Positions 49,681 through 58,018 of a stretch of DNA of 64,000 nt are shown here, piece by piece (within the stretch, counting starts at the first letter, position 1; each line of letters begins with the position of its first letter). Position numbers and translations under genes: made by a program. The notes beneath the pieces are model-generated. The model saw only the letters and a list, made by a program, of their open reading frames with translations, ran no database searches and was not told the origin of the DNA. This DNA comes from Nonomuraea indica (GTDB taxonomy: Bacteria > Actinomycetota > Actinomycetes > Streptosporangiales > Streptosporangiaceae), in the NCBI RefSeq assembly GCF_002850745.1, contig NZ_KZ559467.1, positions 594,500-658,499 on the forward strand, read 5' to 3'.

Positions 49681-50972
49681 TTGATCTTCTTGACGTCCTC
49701 GAGCACCTGCGCCCACGCCTGGTCGGGCGTCTGCTTGCCCTGCTCGACGCGCCCCAGCCCGTCGCCGATCACGACGCGGACCTCGGCCTCCTTGGGCCCG
49801 AGGTGCTGCGGCTTGAGCGCCTTGGCCGCCTCGGAGTAGATCTTGCCGATCGGCGCGTCGCCGAAGAAGGGCTTGGTGAAGTTCTGGATCGACGGGTCGT
49901 CGTAGAGCGCCGGGATCGACGGGAACGTTCCCTCCTCCTTGAAGACCTTGGCCTGGTTCTCCTTGGAGGTGAGGAAGTCGATCAGCTCGGCCGCCTCCTT
50001 GGGGTGCTTGCTCTGCTTGGGGACCATCAGGTGGGAGCCGCCGCTGTTGCCGGACCCGCCGGGCACGGTCGCGATGTCCCACTTGCCGGCGGCGTCCTTG
50101 GCCTGCTCCTGGATGTAGCCGGTCATCCAGGCGGGGCAGATGATCGTGGCGAAGGCGCCCTTGGCGAAGCCGGTGTTCCACGGCGGCGAGAAGGCGGCCA
50201 GCTTGGCGGTCAGCTTCTCGGAGGTGAGCCGGTTGGACAGGTCCCACGCCTTCTTCACGTCGGGGTTGGACGCGACGATGATGTTGTCCTGCTGGTCGTA
50301 CAGGCCCGTCGGGGCCTGGTTGACCATCGCCCGGAAGATCTCGCCGGGGCTGTCCACGAACTTCGCGCCCGCCACGTCGGCGGCGGCGAACTTCTTGCCC
50401 GTCTCGATGTACTGCTCCCATGTCGGCCAGAGCTCGGCGACCTCGTCCCGGTCGGTGGGCAGTCCGGCCTTCTCGAACAGGTCCTTGCGGTAGCACATGG
50501 CCAGCCCGCCCACGTCGGTGCCGAGCCCGAGCAGCTGGCCGCCCTGCTTGCTGAGCCCCTGCTGCCACTTCCAGTCGAGGTAGTCGCCCTGCCGCTTGTC
50601 CAGGCCGAACTGCCTGAGGTCGTGGAACCTGGCGGGCTGGGCGGTGAACGTGCTGATGTAGCCCACCTCGACGGCCTCGACGTCCGCCGCGCCGGCGTTC
50701 GTGGCCAGGCGCTTGACCAGGTTGTTGTGGTGGTCGTTGAACTGGGTGACGTTCTCGGCGATCTCGATGTTCGGATGGGTCTTCTTGTACTCCTCGTAGA
50801 GCGGCTTGAAGCCGAAGTCGCCGAACAGTCCGACGGTCAGCTTGATCTTCTCTCCGGGCTTGGCGGCCGTGTCCGCGCCGCCTCCACCGCCCGCGCCGCC
50901 GCACGCCGCGGCCAGGGTGAGCAGGGAGGCGGTGAGCACGGGTACGGCGAGTCGCCGGATGCGAGGGGTCAT
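49677..50972 (-). CDS. ABC sugar-binding lipoprotein (family 1, cellobiose-type operon)
   Basis: A 431-residue solute-binding lipoprotein. The signal peptide ends in lipobox AAAC (Cys23), with a Gly-rich linker and a two-lobe fold after it. The ATG at 50972 has a GGAGGG site; longer in-frame starts lack one and would spoil the signal peptide. It heads a five-gene operon with two permeases, GH1 and LacI. The GAGAGCGCTCTC operator upstream fits control by the operon's own LacI protein. Cellobiose or a related glucan is the likely ligand. Confidence 0.92.
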   Translation of the reverse strand: MTPRIRRLAVPVLTASLLTLAAACGGAGGGGGADTAAKPGEKIKLTVGLFGDFGFKPLYEEYKKTHPNIEIAENVTQFNDHHNNLVKRLATNAGAADVEAVEVGYISTFTAQPARFHDLRQFGLDKRQGDYLDWKWQQGLSKQGGQLLGLGTDVGGLAMCYRKDLFEKAGLPTDRDEVAELWPTWEQYIETGKKFAAADVAGAKFVDSPGEIFRAMVNQAPTGLYDQQDNIIVASNPDVKKAWDLSNRLTSEKLTAKLAAFSPPWNTGFAKGAFATIICPAWMTGYIQEQAKDAAGKWDIATVPGGSGNSGGSHLMVPKQSKHPKEAAELIDFLTSKENQAKVFKEEGTFPSIPALYDDPSIQNFTKPFFGDAPIGKIYSEAAKALKPQHLGPKEAEVRVVIGDGLGRVEQGKQTPDQAWAQVLEDVKKIK

Positions 50973-51007
50973 GGAACCCTCCTGGGTTCGGGCTGGGGGA
51001 TGTCCGT

Positions 51008-51019
51008 GAGAGCGCTCTC
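51008..51019. promoter_or_regulatory. LacI (CebR-like) operator
   Basis: GAGAGCGCTCTC is a perfect 12-bp palindrome 36 bp before the binding-protein start. Its GAGCGCTC core is shared with the known CebR/CelR operator TGGGAGCGCTCCCA. A TTGACG on the leftward strand (51049-51054) could be the -35 box, placing the operator near the transcription start. A weaker copy, GAGAGCGCGTTC, is at 51084-51095. Confidence 0.8.
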
Positions 51020-51113
51020 TCGGTAGAGTCCTAGGTCTCACACCGGCTCGTCAACATGAGTTGGATAACGATCCGGGTTGCGAGAGAGCGCGTTCACGCA
51101 CACGCCCGGCCCG

Positions 51114-51222
51114 TGGCGGCGCGGGCGGCGCGGGCGGCGCGCGCGGGGCGGGCGGCGCCCGCGGCGCGCGCGGGGCGGGCGGCGCCGGCGGCGCGCGCGG
51201 GGCGGGCGGCGCGCGCGGGGCG
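51114..51222. repeat. Extreme GC tandem repeat
   Basis: Almost pure G/C DNA built from recurring units of type GGCGCGCGCGGGGCGGGC, about four copies. It lies just downstream of the acyl-CoA dehydrogenase stop codon and upstream of the sugar operon. Such DNA may stall polymerases and is prone to slippage. Confidence 0.8.
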
Positions 51223-51225
51223 GCG

Positions 51226-52386
51226 TCAGTGGAAGGCGGGCAGGCCCGTCAGCGCCCGGCCGATGACCAGCGCGTGGATCTCCGAGGTGCCCTCGTAGGT
51301 CAGCACCGACTCCAGATTGACCGCGTGCCTGATCACCGGGTACTCCAGCGTGATGCCGCTCGCGCCGAGCAGCGTCCGGCAGGTCCTGGCGACGTCGAGC
51401 GCCTCGCGGACGTTGTTGAGCTTGCCGGCGCTCACCAGCTCGGCGGTCAGGGCGCCGCGCTCCTTCAGCCGCCCGAGGTGCACGGCCAGCAGCAGCCCCT
51501 TGCCGAGCTCCAGCGCCATGTCGGCGAGCTTGGCCTGGGTGAGCTGGAACGAGGCGAGCGGGCGGGCGAAGACCTCCCGCTCGGCGGCGTAGGCCAGGGC
51601 GGTCTCCAGGCAGTCGAGCGCCGCCCCCATCGCGCCGAACACGATGCCGAACCTGGCCTCGTTCAGGCAGCCCAGCGGCCCCGACAGGCCGCGCGCGCCC
51701 GGCAGCATCGCCTCGGCCGGCAGTCGCACCCCGTCGAGCACCAGCTCGCTCGTCACGCTGGCGCGGAGCGAGATCTTGTGCTTGACGTCGTGCGCGGCGA
51801 AGCCCGGCGTGCCCGCCGGCACCAGGAAGCCGCGGACGCCGTCCTCCGTGCGGGCCCAGACGACCGCGACGTCCGCCACCGACCCGTTGGTGATCCACAT
51901 CTTGGTGCCGTTCAGCACCCAGTCGGAGCCGTCGCGCTTGGCGGTCGTGCGCATGCCGCCGGGGTCGGAGCCGAAGTCCGGCTCGGTGAGGCCGAAGCAG
52001 CCGATCCGCTCGCCCGCCGCCATGGCCGGCAGCCACTCCTGCTTCTGCTCCTCGCTGCCGTACTTCCAGATCGCGTACATGGCCAGCGAGCCCTGCACCG
52101 ACACGAGGCTGCGCAGGCCCGAGTCGGCGGCCTCCAGCTCCAGGCAGGCCAGGCCGTAGGCGACGGCGCCGAGCCCGGCGCAGCCGTACCCGTCGAGGTG
52201 CATGCCGAGGACGCCGACCGAGCCGAGGGTGCGGGCGAGCTCCCGCGCGGGCAGCTCGCCCGTCTCGAACCAGCCCGCGACGTGCGGCCGGATCTCCCGG
52301 TCGCACACCTGGCGGACGGTCTGGCGGATGGCGCGCTCCTCGTCGGTGAGGAGGCCGTCGAAGGCGAACAGGGCCGAGGGGTGCAT
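51226..52386 (-). CDS. gcdH: Glutaryl-CoA dehydrogenase
   Basis: A 386-residue acyl-CoA dehydrogenase. The C-terminal YEGTSEIHALVIGRALTGL matches the glutaryl-CoA dehydrogenase signature, with the catalytic base Glu in YEG, rather than that of straight-chain dehydrogenases. FAD/substrate segments CFGLTEPDFGSDP and TKMWITNG are intact. It oxidatively decarboxylates glutaryl-CoA to crotonyl-CoA. The ATG at 52386 has AGGAG upstream. It is divergent from a class III CoA-transferase that would supply glutaryl-CoA, and from the GntR gene behind it. Confidence 0.85.
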   Translation of the reverse strand: MHPSALFAFDGLLTDEERAIRQTVRQVCDREIRPHVAGWFETGELPARELARTLGSVGVLGMHLDGYGCAGLGAVAYGLACLELEAADSGLRSLVSVQGSLAMYAIWKYGSEEQKQEWLPAMAAGERIGCFGLTEPDFGSDPGGMRTTAKRDGSDWVLNGTKMWITNGSVADVAVVWARTEDGVRGFLVPAGTPGFAAHDVKHKISLRASVTSELVLDGVRLPAEAMLPGARGLSGPLGCLNEARFGIVFGAMGAALDCLETALAYAAEREVFARPLASFQLTQAKLADMALELGKGLLLAVHLGRLKERGALTAELVSAGKLNNVREALDVARTCRTLLGASGITLEYPVIRHAVNLESVLTYEGTSEIHALVIGRALTGLPAFH

Positions 52387-52404
52387 GGGCGCTTCTCCTG
52401 TATT

Positions 52405-52431
52405 TTGGATCCAATATTGATTATTCAATAT
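52405..52431. promoter_or_regulatory. Two overlapping palindromes in the gcdH/CoA-transferase gap
   Basis: TTGGATCCAA (52405-52414) is a perfect palindrome of the kind bound by FCD-type GntR regulators. It abuts ATATTGA-TTAT-TCAATAT (52414-52431), 7-bp arms with a 4-bp centre. The DNA is very AT-rich for this genome and lies in the divergent promoter. The GntR protein encoded 1.2 kb away in the same unit is the obvious binder. Confidence 0.7.
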
Positions 52432-52454
52432 GCCACAGTTAGAGTGCGGTGACC

Positions 52455-52532
52455 ATGGACCTGCTGCACGCCTCCCCGCCCGCCCCCCGCCACGACCGGA
52501 CCGTGACCGGCCGCCCCGGGGTCCCCGCGTGA
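52455..52532 (+). CDS. Possible 25-residue leader peptide before the CoA-transferase
   Basis: An ATG at 52455, with GGTGA just before it, opens a 25-codon frame (MDLLHASPPAPRHDRTVTGR and five more residues). Its TGA stop overlaps the GTG start of the CoA-transferase (GTGA at 52529-52532). The transferase has no good ribosome site of its own, so coupling to this leader would explain its translation. The peptide may have no function of its own. Confidence 0.4.
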   Translation: MDLLHASPPAPRHDRTVTGRPGVPA

Positions 52533-53656
52533 GCGGCGCGCTGTCCGGGCTGCTGGTGGCCGACTTCAGCCGGGTGCTGGCCGGGCCGTACGCGACCATG
52601 CTCCTCGCCGACCTCGGCGCCGACGTCGTCAAGGTCGAACGGCCGGGCACCGGCGACGACACCCGCTCGTGGGGGCCGCCGCACGCCGGCGGCGAGGCGA
52701 CGTACTTCCTGGCCGTCAACCGCAACAAGCGGTCGATCGCCCTCGACCTGCGCGACCCCGCCGACCTGGAGGTGGCCCGCGCCCTGGCCGGCCGGGCCGA
52801 CGTGCTCGTGGAGAACTTCCGGCCCGGCACCATGGACCGGCTCGGGCTCGGCTACGACGCGCTGCGGGCCGCCAACCCCGGGCTGGTCTACTGCTCGGTG
52901 ACCGGGTTCGGGACGGGCGAGGGCGCGGGCCTGCCCGGCTACGACCTGATCGTCCAGGCGGTCGGCGGGCTGATGAGCGTCACCGGCGAGCCGGGCGGGC
53001 CCGGCACCAAGGCCGGCGTGGCCCTCGTGGACGTGATCACCGGGCTGCACGCGGCGCTCGGCGTGCTGGCGGCCCTGCGCCACCGGGACGCGACGGGCGA
53101 GGGGCAGCGGGTGACCGTCTCGCTGCTGTCGTCGCTGCTGTCGGCCCTGACGAACCTGTCCTCCGGCTACGCCGCCGCCGGGGTGGTGCCCGCCGCCATG
53201 GGCAACCGGCACCCCAGCATCGTGCCGTACGAGGTGTTCCAGGCCGCCGACCGGGCCATCGTCATCGCGGCGGGCAACGACCGGCAGTTCGGCGCGCTCT
53301 GCCGGGTGCTCGGGCTGGACGGCCTGGCGGCCGACCCCCGCTTCGCCACCAACGCCGCGCGGGTCGCCCACCGCGACGACCTGGTCGCGCGGCTCACCCG
53401 CGCGCTCGCGGCCCGCACGGCCGCCGAGTGGTTCGCCGCGCTCACCGCCGCCGGGGTGCCGTGCGGGCCGATCAACTCCGTGGCCGACGCCTTCTCGCTG
53501 GCCGCCGAGCTGGGGCTGCGGCCCGTGGTGGGGGAGGGAGCGGCGGCTCAGGTGGCGAACCCCATCGGGCTCGACGTGACGCCGCCCGAGTACCGCCTGC
53601 CGCCGCCGGCACTCGGGCAGGACGAGCAGTGGGTTCGTGAGATATTGGGCGAATGA
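52529..53656 (+). CDS. Class III (CaiB/BaiF) CoA-transferase, probably glutarate-specific
   Basis: A 375-residue formyl-CoA-transferase-family protein. It opens LVADFSRVLAGPYATMLLADLGADVVKVE and has the catalytic Asp in GYDLIVQAVGGLMSVTGE near residue 150. Pairing with a glutaryl-CoA dehydrogenase and a GntR regulator matches glutarate pathways in which a CaiB protein moves CoA from a donor such as succinyl-CoA to glutarate. The GTG start overlaps a possible leader frame. Its stop overlaps the GntR start (ATGA, 53653-53656). Confidence 0.85.
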   Translation: MSGALSGLLVADFSRVLAGPYATMLLADLGADVVKVERPGTGDDTRSWGPPHAGGEATYFLAVNRNKRSIALDLRDPADLEVARALAGRADVLVENFRPGTMDRLGLGYDALRAANPGLVYCSVTGFGTGEGAGLPGYDLIVQAVGGLMSVTGEPGGPGTKAGVALVDVITGLHAALGVLAALRHRDATGEGQRVTVSLLSSLLSALTNLSSGYAAAGVVPAAMGNRHPSIVPYEVFQAADRAIVIAAGNDRQFGALCRVLGLDGLAADPRFATNAARVAHRDDLVARLTRALAARTAAEWFAALTAAGVPCGPINSVADAFSLAAELGLRPVVGEGAAAQVANPIGLDVTPPEYRLPPPALGQDEQWVREILGE

Positions 53657-54339
53657 CCGCGCCAGAGGGGCGGCTCGCCGCCGACGAGGGACGCCGCAGG
53701 CCGCCGACGGCCCAGCAGTTCGTCCTCGGCGAGCTGCGGCGCGCCATCACCACCGGCCGGCTGCGCCCCGGCGACCCGATCCGGCAGGAGTCCCTGGCCG
53801 AGGAGCTCGCCGTCAGCCGCGTCCCGCTCCGCGAGGCGCTCAAGACGCTCCAGGGTGAGGGGCTGGTCACCTATCAGGCGCACCGCGGCTACTTCGTCGA
53901 GCGGCTGTCGCTCGACGACCTTCGCGAGGTCTACCTCATCCGTGAGCTGCTGGAGGCCGAGGCCGTCCGCCGCGCCGTGGCCCGCCTCACCGACGAGGTC
54001 GTCGAGGCGGCCGAGCAGGCGCAGGCCGAGGTGGAGCGGGCCGCCGCGGCCGGCGACGTGCTCGCGATGGCCGAGGCCAACCGCCGCTTCCACATGACCG
54101 TCTTCGAGGCGGCCGGGCTGCCCCGCCTGGTGCGGATGATCAGGACGCTGTGGGACTCCACCGACGCCTACCGGTCGGTCTACTACGGCGAGGAGGCCAA
54201 CCGGCGGCGGGTCGTCGAGGAGCACCGGGCCGCGCTCGACCTGCTGCGCCGGCGCGACGCCGACGCCGCGGTGCGCGCCCTGGCCGCGCACCGCACCCAC
54301 GCCGTCACCAGCATCGAGGCGGTCCTGCCGCCCCCCTGA
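53653..54339 (+). CDS. GntR-family regulator, FCD/FadR subgroup
   Basis: A 228-residue regulator with N-terminal winged helix (QESLAEELAVSRVPLREALKTLQGEGLV) and an all-helical FCD domain. The FCD metal/ligand residues are in the RRFHMTVFEAAG and EEHRAALDLL helices. It is translationally coupled to the CoA-transferase and probably represses the divergent pair through the palindromes at 52405-52431. Glutarate or an acyl-CoA is a plausible effector. Confidence 0.88.
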   Translation: MTAPEGRLAADEGRRRPPTAQQFVLGELRRAITTGRLRPGDPIRQESLAEELAVSRVPLREALKTLQGEGLVTYQAHRGYFVERLSLDDLREVYLIRELLEAEAVRRAVARLTDEVVEAAEQAQAEVERAAAAGDVLAMAEANRRFHMTVFEAAGLPRLVRMIRTLWDSTDAYRSVYYGEEANRRRVVEEHRAALDLLRRRDADAAVRALAAHRTHAVTSIEAVLPPP

Positions 54340-54346
54340 CGCCCCG

Positions 54347-55234
54347 TCAGGTGAGGACGCGGCCGACCATGCGGGCGTACATGCGCCCCGGGCTCGGCGC
54401 CTGGGCGAGGAAACCGGGCAGCATGGGCAGCCCCACCACGAACGGCTCCAGCCGCGCGTACAGCTCCTCCGCGCCCGACGGCCGGTCGTCCGGCCGCTTC
54501 TCCAGCAGCTGCCCCAGCAACGCGGCCAGCGGGCCGGGCAGCCCGGGCACGGCCGGCGGCCGCTCCTTGACCTGCTTCTCGAAGACCACGTAGTCGGTCG
54601 GCCCGGTGAACAGCTGCCGGCCGGTCAGCATCTCGTGCAGCACGCAGCCCAGCGAGTAGAGATCGCTGCGCGGCTCGGCGACCCCGTGCTGGATCTGCTC
54701 CGGCGCCATGTAGGCGGGCGTGCCGAGGATCTGGCCGATCCGGGTGAACGTCGTGACGTCGGTGTCGCGCAGCATCGCCAGGCCGAAGTCGAGCACCTTC
54801 ACGCTGCCGTCGGGGCAGAGCATGAGGTTGGTCGGCTTGAGGTCGCGGTGACAGATCGACAGCGCGTGCGCGGCCGACAGCACGGCGCACGCCTGGGCGG
54901 CGATCCCGGCGGCCCACGGCACCGGCAGCGGGCCGTGCTCGCTCACCACGTCGGCCACGGTGACGCCCTCGATGAACTGCATCACCTGGTAGAGCCGCTG
55001 CTCGTGGGTGCCGAAGTCGTACAGGACCGGGGCGCCGGGATGCTCCAGCCGGGCCAGGATGCGCGCCTCGCGGATGAAGCGGCGCTCCAGCTCCTGATCG
55101 GGGCCGCTCGGCAGCCGGAGCAGCTTGACCGCCACCCGGCGGTCGAGGTGCCGGTCGTGGCCGGCGTACACGGCTCCCATGCCGCCCTGGCCGAGGGGAA
55201 GGTCGTCGAGCACATAGCGGTCGCCGATGACCAT
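54347..55234 (-). CDS. Soluble eukaryote-like Ser/Thr protein kinase
   Basis: A 295-residue Hanks-type kinase with all motifs: GQGGMGAVY (15-23), AVKLL, HRDLKPTN (about 129), DFGLA and APEQ. It has no membrane helix, PASTA or other sensor domain, so it is a bare cytosolic kinase. It lies 38 bp downstream of the DNA methylase gene on the same strand and is probably co-transcribed with it. A PP2C phosphatase gene is divergent from the methylase, so a kinase and its matching phosphatase flank the methylase. Confidence 0.92.
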   Translation of the reverse strand: MVIGDRYVLDDLPLGQGGMGAVYAGHDRHLDRRVAVKLLRLPSGPDQELERRFIREARILARLEHPGAPVLYDFGTHEQRLYQVMQFIEGVTVADVVSEHGPLPVPWAAGIAAQACAVLSAAHALSICHRDLKPTNLMLCPDGSVKVLDFGLAMLRDTDVTTFTRIGQILGTPAYMAPEQIQHGVAEPRSDLYSLGCVLHEMLTGRQLFTGPTDYVVFEKQVKERPPAVPGLPGPLAALLGQLLEKRPDDRPSGAEELYARLEPFVVGLPMLPGFLAQAPSPGRMYARMVGRVLT

Positions 55235-55272
55235 TCGCCCTCCCCCCGCTGCCTTCGGGAAAAACTACACCG

Positions 55273-57057
55273 TCAGGACTGCGGGTGCAGGTGGCCGTCG
55301 GCCAGCCCGTCGAGCCCCAGCCGGATGAGCGTCTGGCCGAGCGCGGTGGTCTCGCGCAGCGCGTCCTCCAGCACCGCGAGCTGCCGGAAGGCCTCGCCGT
55401 ACGCGCCCTGCTCCTTCAACGGCAGGCGGGGCAGGCGGGTGCGCCGCACGTCGAACCGGCTGGACCCGGTCGTCACCCGGCCGCCGGCCGCGCGCAGGAA
55501 CCCCGCCAGGAAGTCGGGGTCGAGCCGGCGCCGGTCCACCCGGTAGAGCGTCAGATGCGGCCCCAGGACGCAGCCGCCCTCCGCCATCACCCGCACGCTG
55601 GAGTAGGACGCCACCACGTCACCCGGCTGCACCTGCACGAGGCCCTGCCGCCCCCCGGTCCGGCCGGTCGGCGCCGCGCCCTGGGCGAGGTCGTCGGCCG
55701 TGAGCACCGCCACCTCGCCGGCCCCGGTCGCCATCCTGGCCGGCGCCTGCAGCACGGTCACCAGCCCCTCCTTGATCAGGTCGCCGACCGTGGTGAAGGG
55801 CTGGTCGAGCGGCTGCTCCAGCACCTTGAGGTCGGGCGGTGCGGCCGTGGCGGCCAGGAAGCGGTCACGGGCCTCGGTGAAGGCCCGCCCGAGGTCGTCG
55901 CGGCGCTGGTGACGGGCCGGCGTCATGTCGACCTCGTCGGCCAGCAGGTCGATGATGCGCACGGTCTGGTCGGAACGGTCCTCCAGGTAGGCCCGCCAGG
56001 CCGGCTCCACGATCGCCAGGTCGTCGGTGGCGTCGAGGATGAGCACGTCGGACGGCGGCCGCTCGCCGGCCGCCGGGCGGCGCAGCAGCCACAGGTCGGA
56101 ACCGGGCAGCGCCACCACGGCACGCAGCGCGCCGGCGCGCAGCAGGTTGGCCCGGATGCGCCGGCCCGCCTTGCGGCTGGCCGCGGCGGGCGGCATGAGG
56201 ACGGCCACCCGGCCGCCCGGCCGGACGTGGGTCAGACAGTGCTGGACCCAGGCCAGCTCGGGCTCGCCGCGCGGCGGCAGGCCGTACTCCCAGCGCGGGT
56301 CGCCCGTCAGCTCCTCGTAGCCCCAGGTGCGCTCGTTGAACGGCGGGTCGCACACGACCGCGTCGGCGCGCACCCCGGCGAACCCGTCGTGGCGCATCGA
56401 GTCGCCCGCGGCGATCTCGGCCGGCACGCCGCGCAGCCGCAGCCGCGCCGTCGTGATGCGGGCGGAGGTGTCGTTCAGCTCCTGGCCCAGCCTCCGGCCG
56501 GCCGGTGCGGCCGGGCCGGGGGCGAGCAGCAGCGTGCCGACGCCGCAGGCCGGGTCGAGGAGGGTGCCGCCGCCGGCCTCGCCCGCCGCGCCGCCGCCCG
56601 CGCCGACCAGCCGGACCATCAGCTCCGCGGTCTCCTCGCGGGTGACCGACAGGCTCCGGGAGTGCGCCTCCAGGTAGCGCTCGCAGAGGAACTCGTACGC
56701 GGTGAGCGGGTCGTGCCGCTCGGCCAGCTCGGTCACCAGCCCGGCCAGCTCGGGGTCGAGCGCGCTGCGGCCGGTGGTGAGCAGCGTCCCCGCCTCGGCG
56801 ACCAGCTCGCCCAGGCGCAGATCTCCCGCGGCCCTGAGGCGTTGCCACACCCGATCTCCCAGCGAGACCTGGTAGGACTTCCCATAGCGTCGCAGCCACG
56901 CCTCCACCTGCGGAAGCGAGAACAATGGCTGATTGGTGGTTCCTCCGACGGGACGGGGGAAGTCGTCGTGGCGGCGCCGCCAGTTGCTCACCGCGGCACG
57001 CCCGACCCCCGCGAGCCGGGCGATGTCCCCGGCGTTCACGGTGGGGTCGTGGCTCAT
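55273..57057 (-). CDS. N6-adenine DNA methylase with N-terminal HTH and C-terminal recognition-like domain
   Basis: A 594-residue protein. Residues about 8-30 form a helix-turn-helix (AGDIARLAGVGRAAVSNWRRR). Then comes a HsdM-like helical region and an N6-Mtase core with AdoMet motif DPACGVGT near 167 and catalytic DPPF near 235. About 420-594 look like a type I target-recognition half (GDVVASYSSVRVMAEGG, SSRFDVRRTRLPRLPL). Methylase and specificity parts are thus joined. No restriction subunit is nearby, so it is an orphan methylase or a regulator. The ATG at 57057 is chosen; a GTG three codons upstream is possible. Confidence 0.83.
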   Translation of the reverse strand: MSHDPTVNAGDIARLAGVGRAAVSNWRRRHDDFPRPVGGTTNQPLFSLPQVEAWLRRYGKSYQVSLGDRVWQRLRAAGDLRLGELVAEAGTLLTTGRSALDPELAGLVTELAERHDPLTAYEFLCERYLEAHSRSLSVTREETAELMVRLVGAGGGAAGEAGGGTLLDPACGVGTLLLAPGPAAPAGRRLGQELNDTSARITTARLRLRGVPAEIAAGDSMRHDGFAGVRADAVVCDPPFNERTWGYEELTGDPRWEYGLPPRGEPELAWVQHCLTHVRPGGRVAVLMPPAAASRKAGRRIRANLLRAGALRAVVALPGSDLWLLRRPAAGERPPSDVLILDATDDLAIVEPAWRAYLEDRSDQTVRIIDLLADEVDMTPARHQRRDDLGRAFTEARDRFLAATAAPPDLKVLEQPLDQPFTTVGDLIKEGLVTVLQAPARMATGAGEVAVLTADDLAQGAAPTGRTGGRQGLVQVQPGDVVASYSSVRVMAEGGCVLGPHLTLYRVDRRRLDPDFLAGFLRAAGGRVTTGSSRFDVRRTRLPRLPLKEQGAYGEAFRQLAVLEDALRETTALGQTLIRLGLDGLADGHLHPQS

Positions 57058-57071
57058 GCGGCCCACAGTAG

Positions 57072-57104
57072 TTCACAAGAGTCTTCAGCGCATCTGCTTG
57101 TGAA
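57072..57104. promoter_or_regulatory. Inverted repeat between methylase and PP2C genes
   Basis: TTCACAAG (57072-57079) and CTTGTGAA (57097-57104) are exact inverted 8-mers whose centres are 25 bp apart, in the 76-bp gap between divergent starts. The methylase has a helix-turn-helix domain and could be the regulator, which is inference. Confidence 0.55.
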
Positions 57105-57133
57105 GTCTTTCAACCAATGATTTACTGCTGGGT

Positions 57134-57904
57134 ATGAAGCACAACATCCGCTATGCCGCCGGATCAGATGTGGGCCGCCGCCGAGAGCAGAACGAGGACT
57201 CCGGCTATGCGAGCGGCCGGTTGCTCGTGGTGGCTGACGGGATGGGTGGACACGCGGCCGGCGAGCTGGCGAGCTCGGCGGCGATCGCCGTCATGCGCGA
57301 GCTGGATGCCACGCTTCCCGAGACCGGTGCCGACCTGGAGGCCGCGCTGGAGGGCGCCGTGCACGAGGCGGCGCGCAGGCTGGTCGAGCTGGCCGAGATC
57401 GACCCCGCGCGCAGGGGGATGGGGACCACGGTGACCGCCCTGCTGTGGGACGGCTACCGGTTCGCCCTGGCTCATCTCGGTGACTCCCGCGGATACCTGC
57501 TTCGCGATGGTGCTCTTTACCAGATGACCAAGGATCACACACTTGTGCAGTCGATGGTGGACGAAGGACGGATAACGGAGGATCAGGCCGCCGTGCATCC
57601 CCGTCGTTCCATGGTGCTGCGGGTGCTGGGCAGCGAGGGCCGGGCCGAGCCCGACATGGCGCTGCGCGAGGCCGAGCCCGACGACCGCTACCTCCTGTGC
57701 TCCGACGGGCTCACCACCGTCCTCGGCCCCGAGACGCTGCACGAGGTCCTGACCACGGTCGCCGACCCGGCCCTGGCCGTCCAGCGGCTCATCGACCTGG
57801 CCAACGAGGGCGGCTCGCCCGACAACGTGACCGTGATCGTGGCCGACGTCGTGCCGCCGGGCACCGGCGACGACCAGGTCTACCGGGTCGGCGCCGGCGC
57901 CTGA
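57134..57904 (+). CDS. PP2C-family protein phosphatase
   Basis: A 256-residue PPM phosphatase with the metal-binding Asp residues in REQNEDSG, VADGMGGH (about 33-40), LCSDGL (about 188) and SPDNVT. There is no membrane segment. It removes phosphate from Ser/Thr and would oppose the kinase encoded at 54347-55234. It is divergent from the methylase-kinase unit across a gap with an exact 8-bp inverted repeat. An AT-rich stretch precedes the ATG. Confidence 0.93.
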   Translation: MKHNIRYAAGSDVGRRREQNEDSGYASGRLLVVADGMGGHAAGELASSAAIAVMRELDATLPETGADLEAALEGAVHEAARRLVELAEIDPARRGMGTTVTALLWDGYRFALAHLGDSRGYLLRDGALYQMTKDHTLVQSMVDEGRITEDQAAVHPRRSMVLRVLGSEGRAEPDMALREAEPDDRYLLCSDGLTTVLGPETLHEVLTTVADPALAVQRLIDLANEGGSPDNVTVIVADVVPPGTGDDQVYRVGAGA

Positions 57905-58018
57905 CGGCGGAGGCCGCCCCGCCGGTCCACTCCAGGTCACTTCTGTCGCTTCTGTCACTGCGTTCGCCACTTTGCCGGTGTTCGGCGCGCGATCACGACG
58001 GCACGATTAAAGTCCATC

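Noticed and set aside
54347..57904. Complete Pgl/BREX phage-defence system
   Set aside because: Only a methylase, a kinase and a PP2C phosphatase are present. PglZ-type alkaline phosphatase and the PglY ATPase are absent, and the methylase is not PglX-sized.
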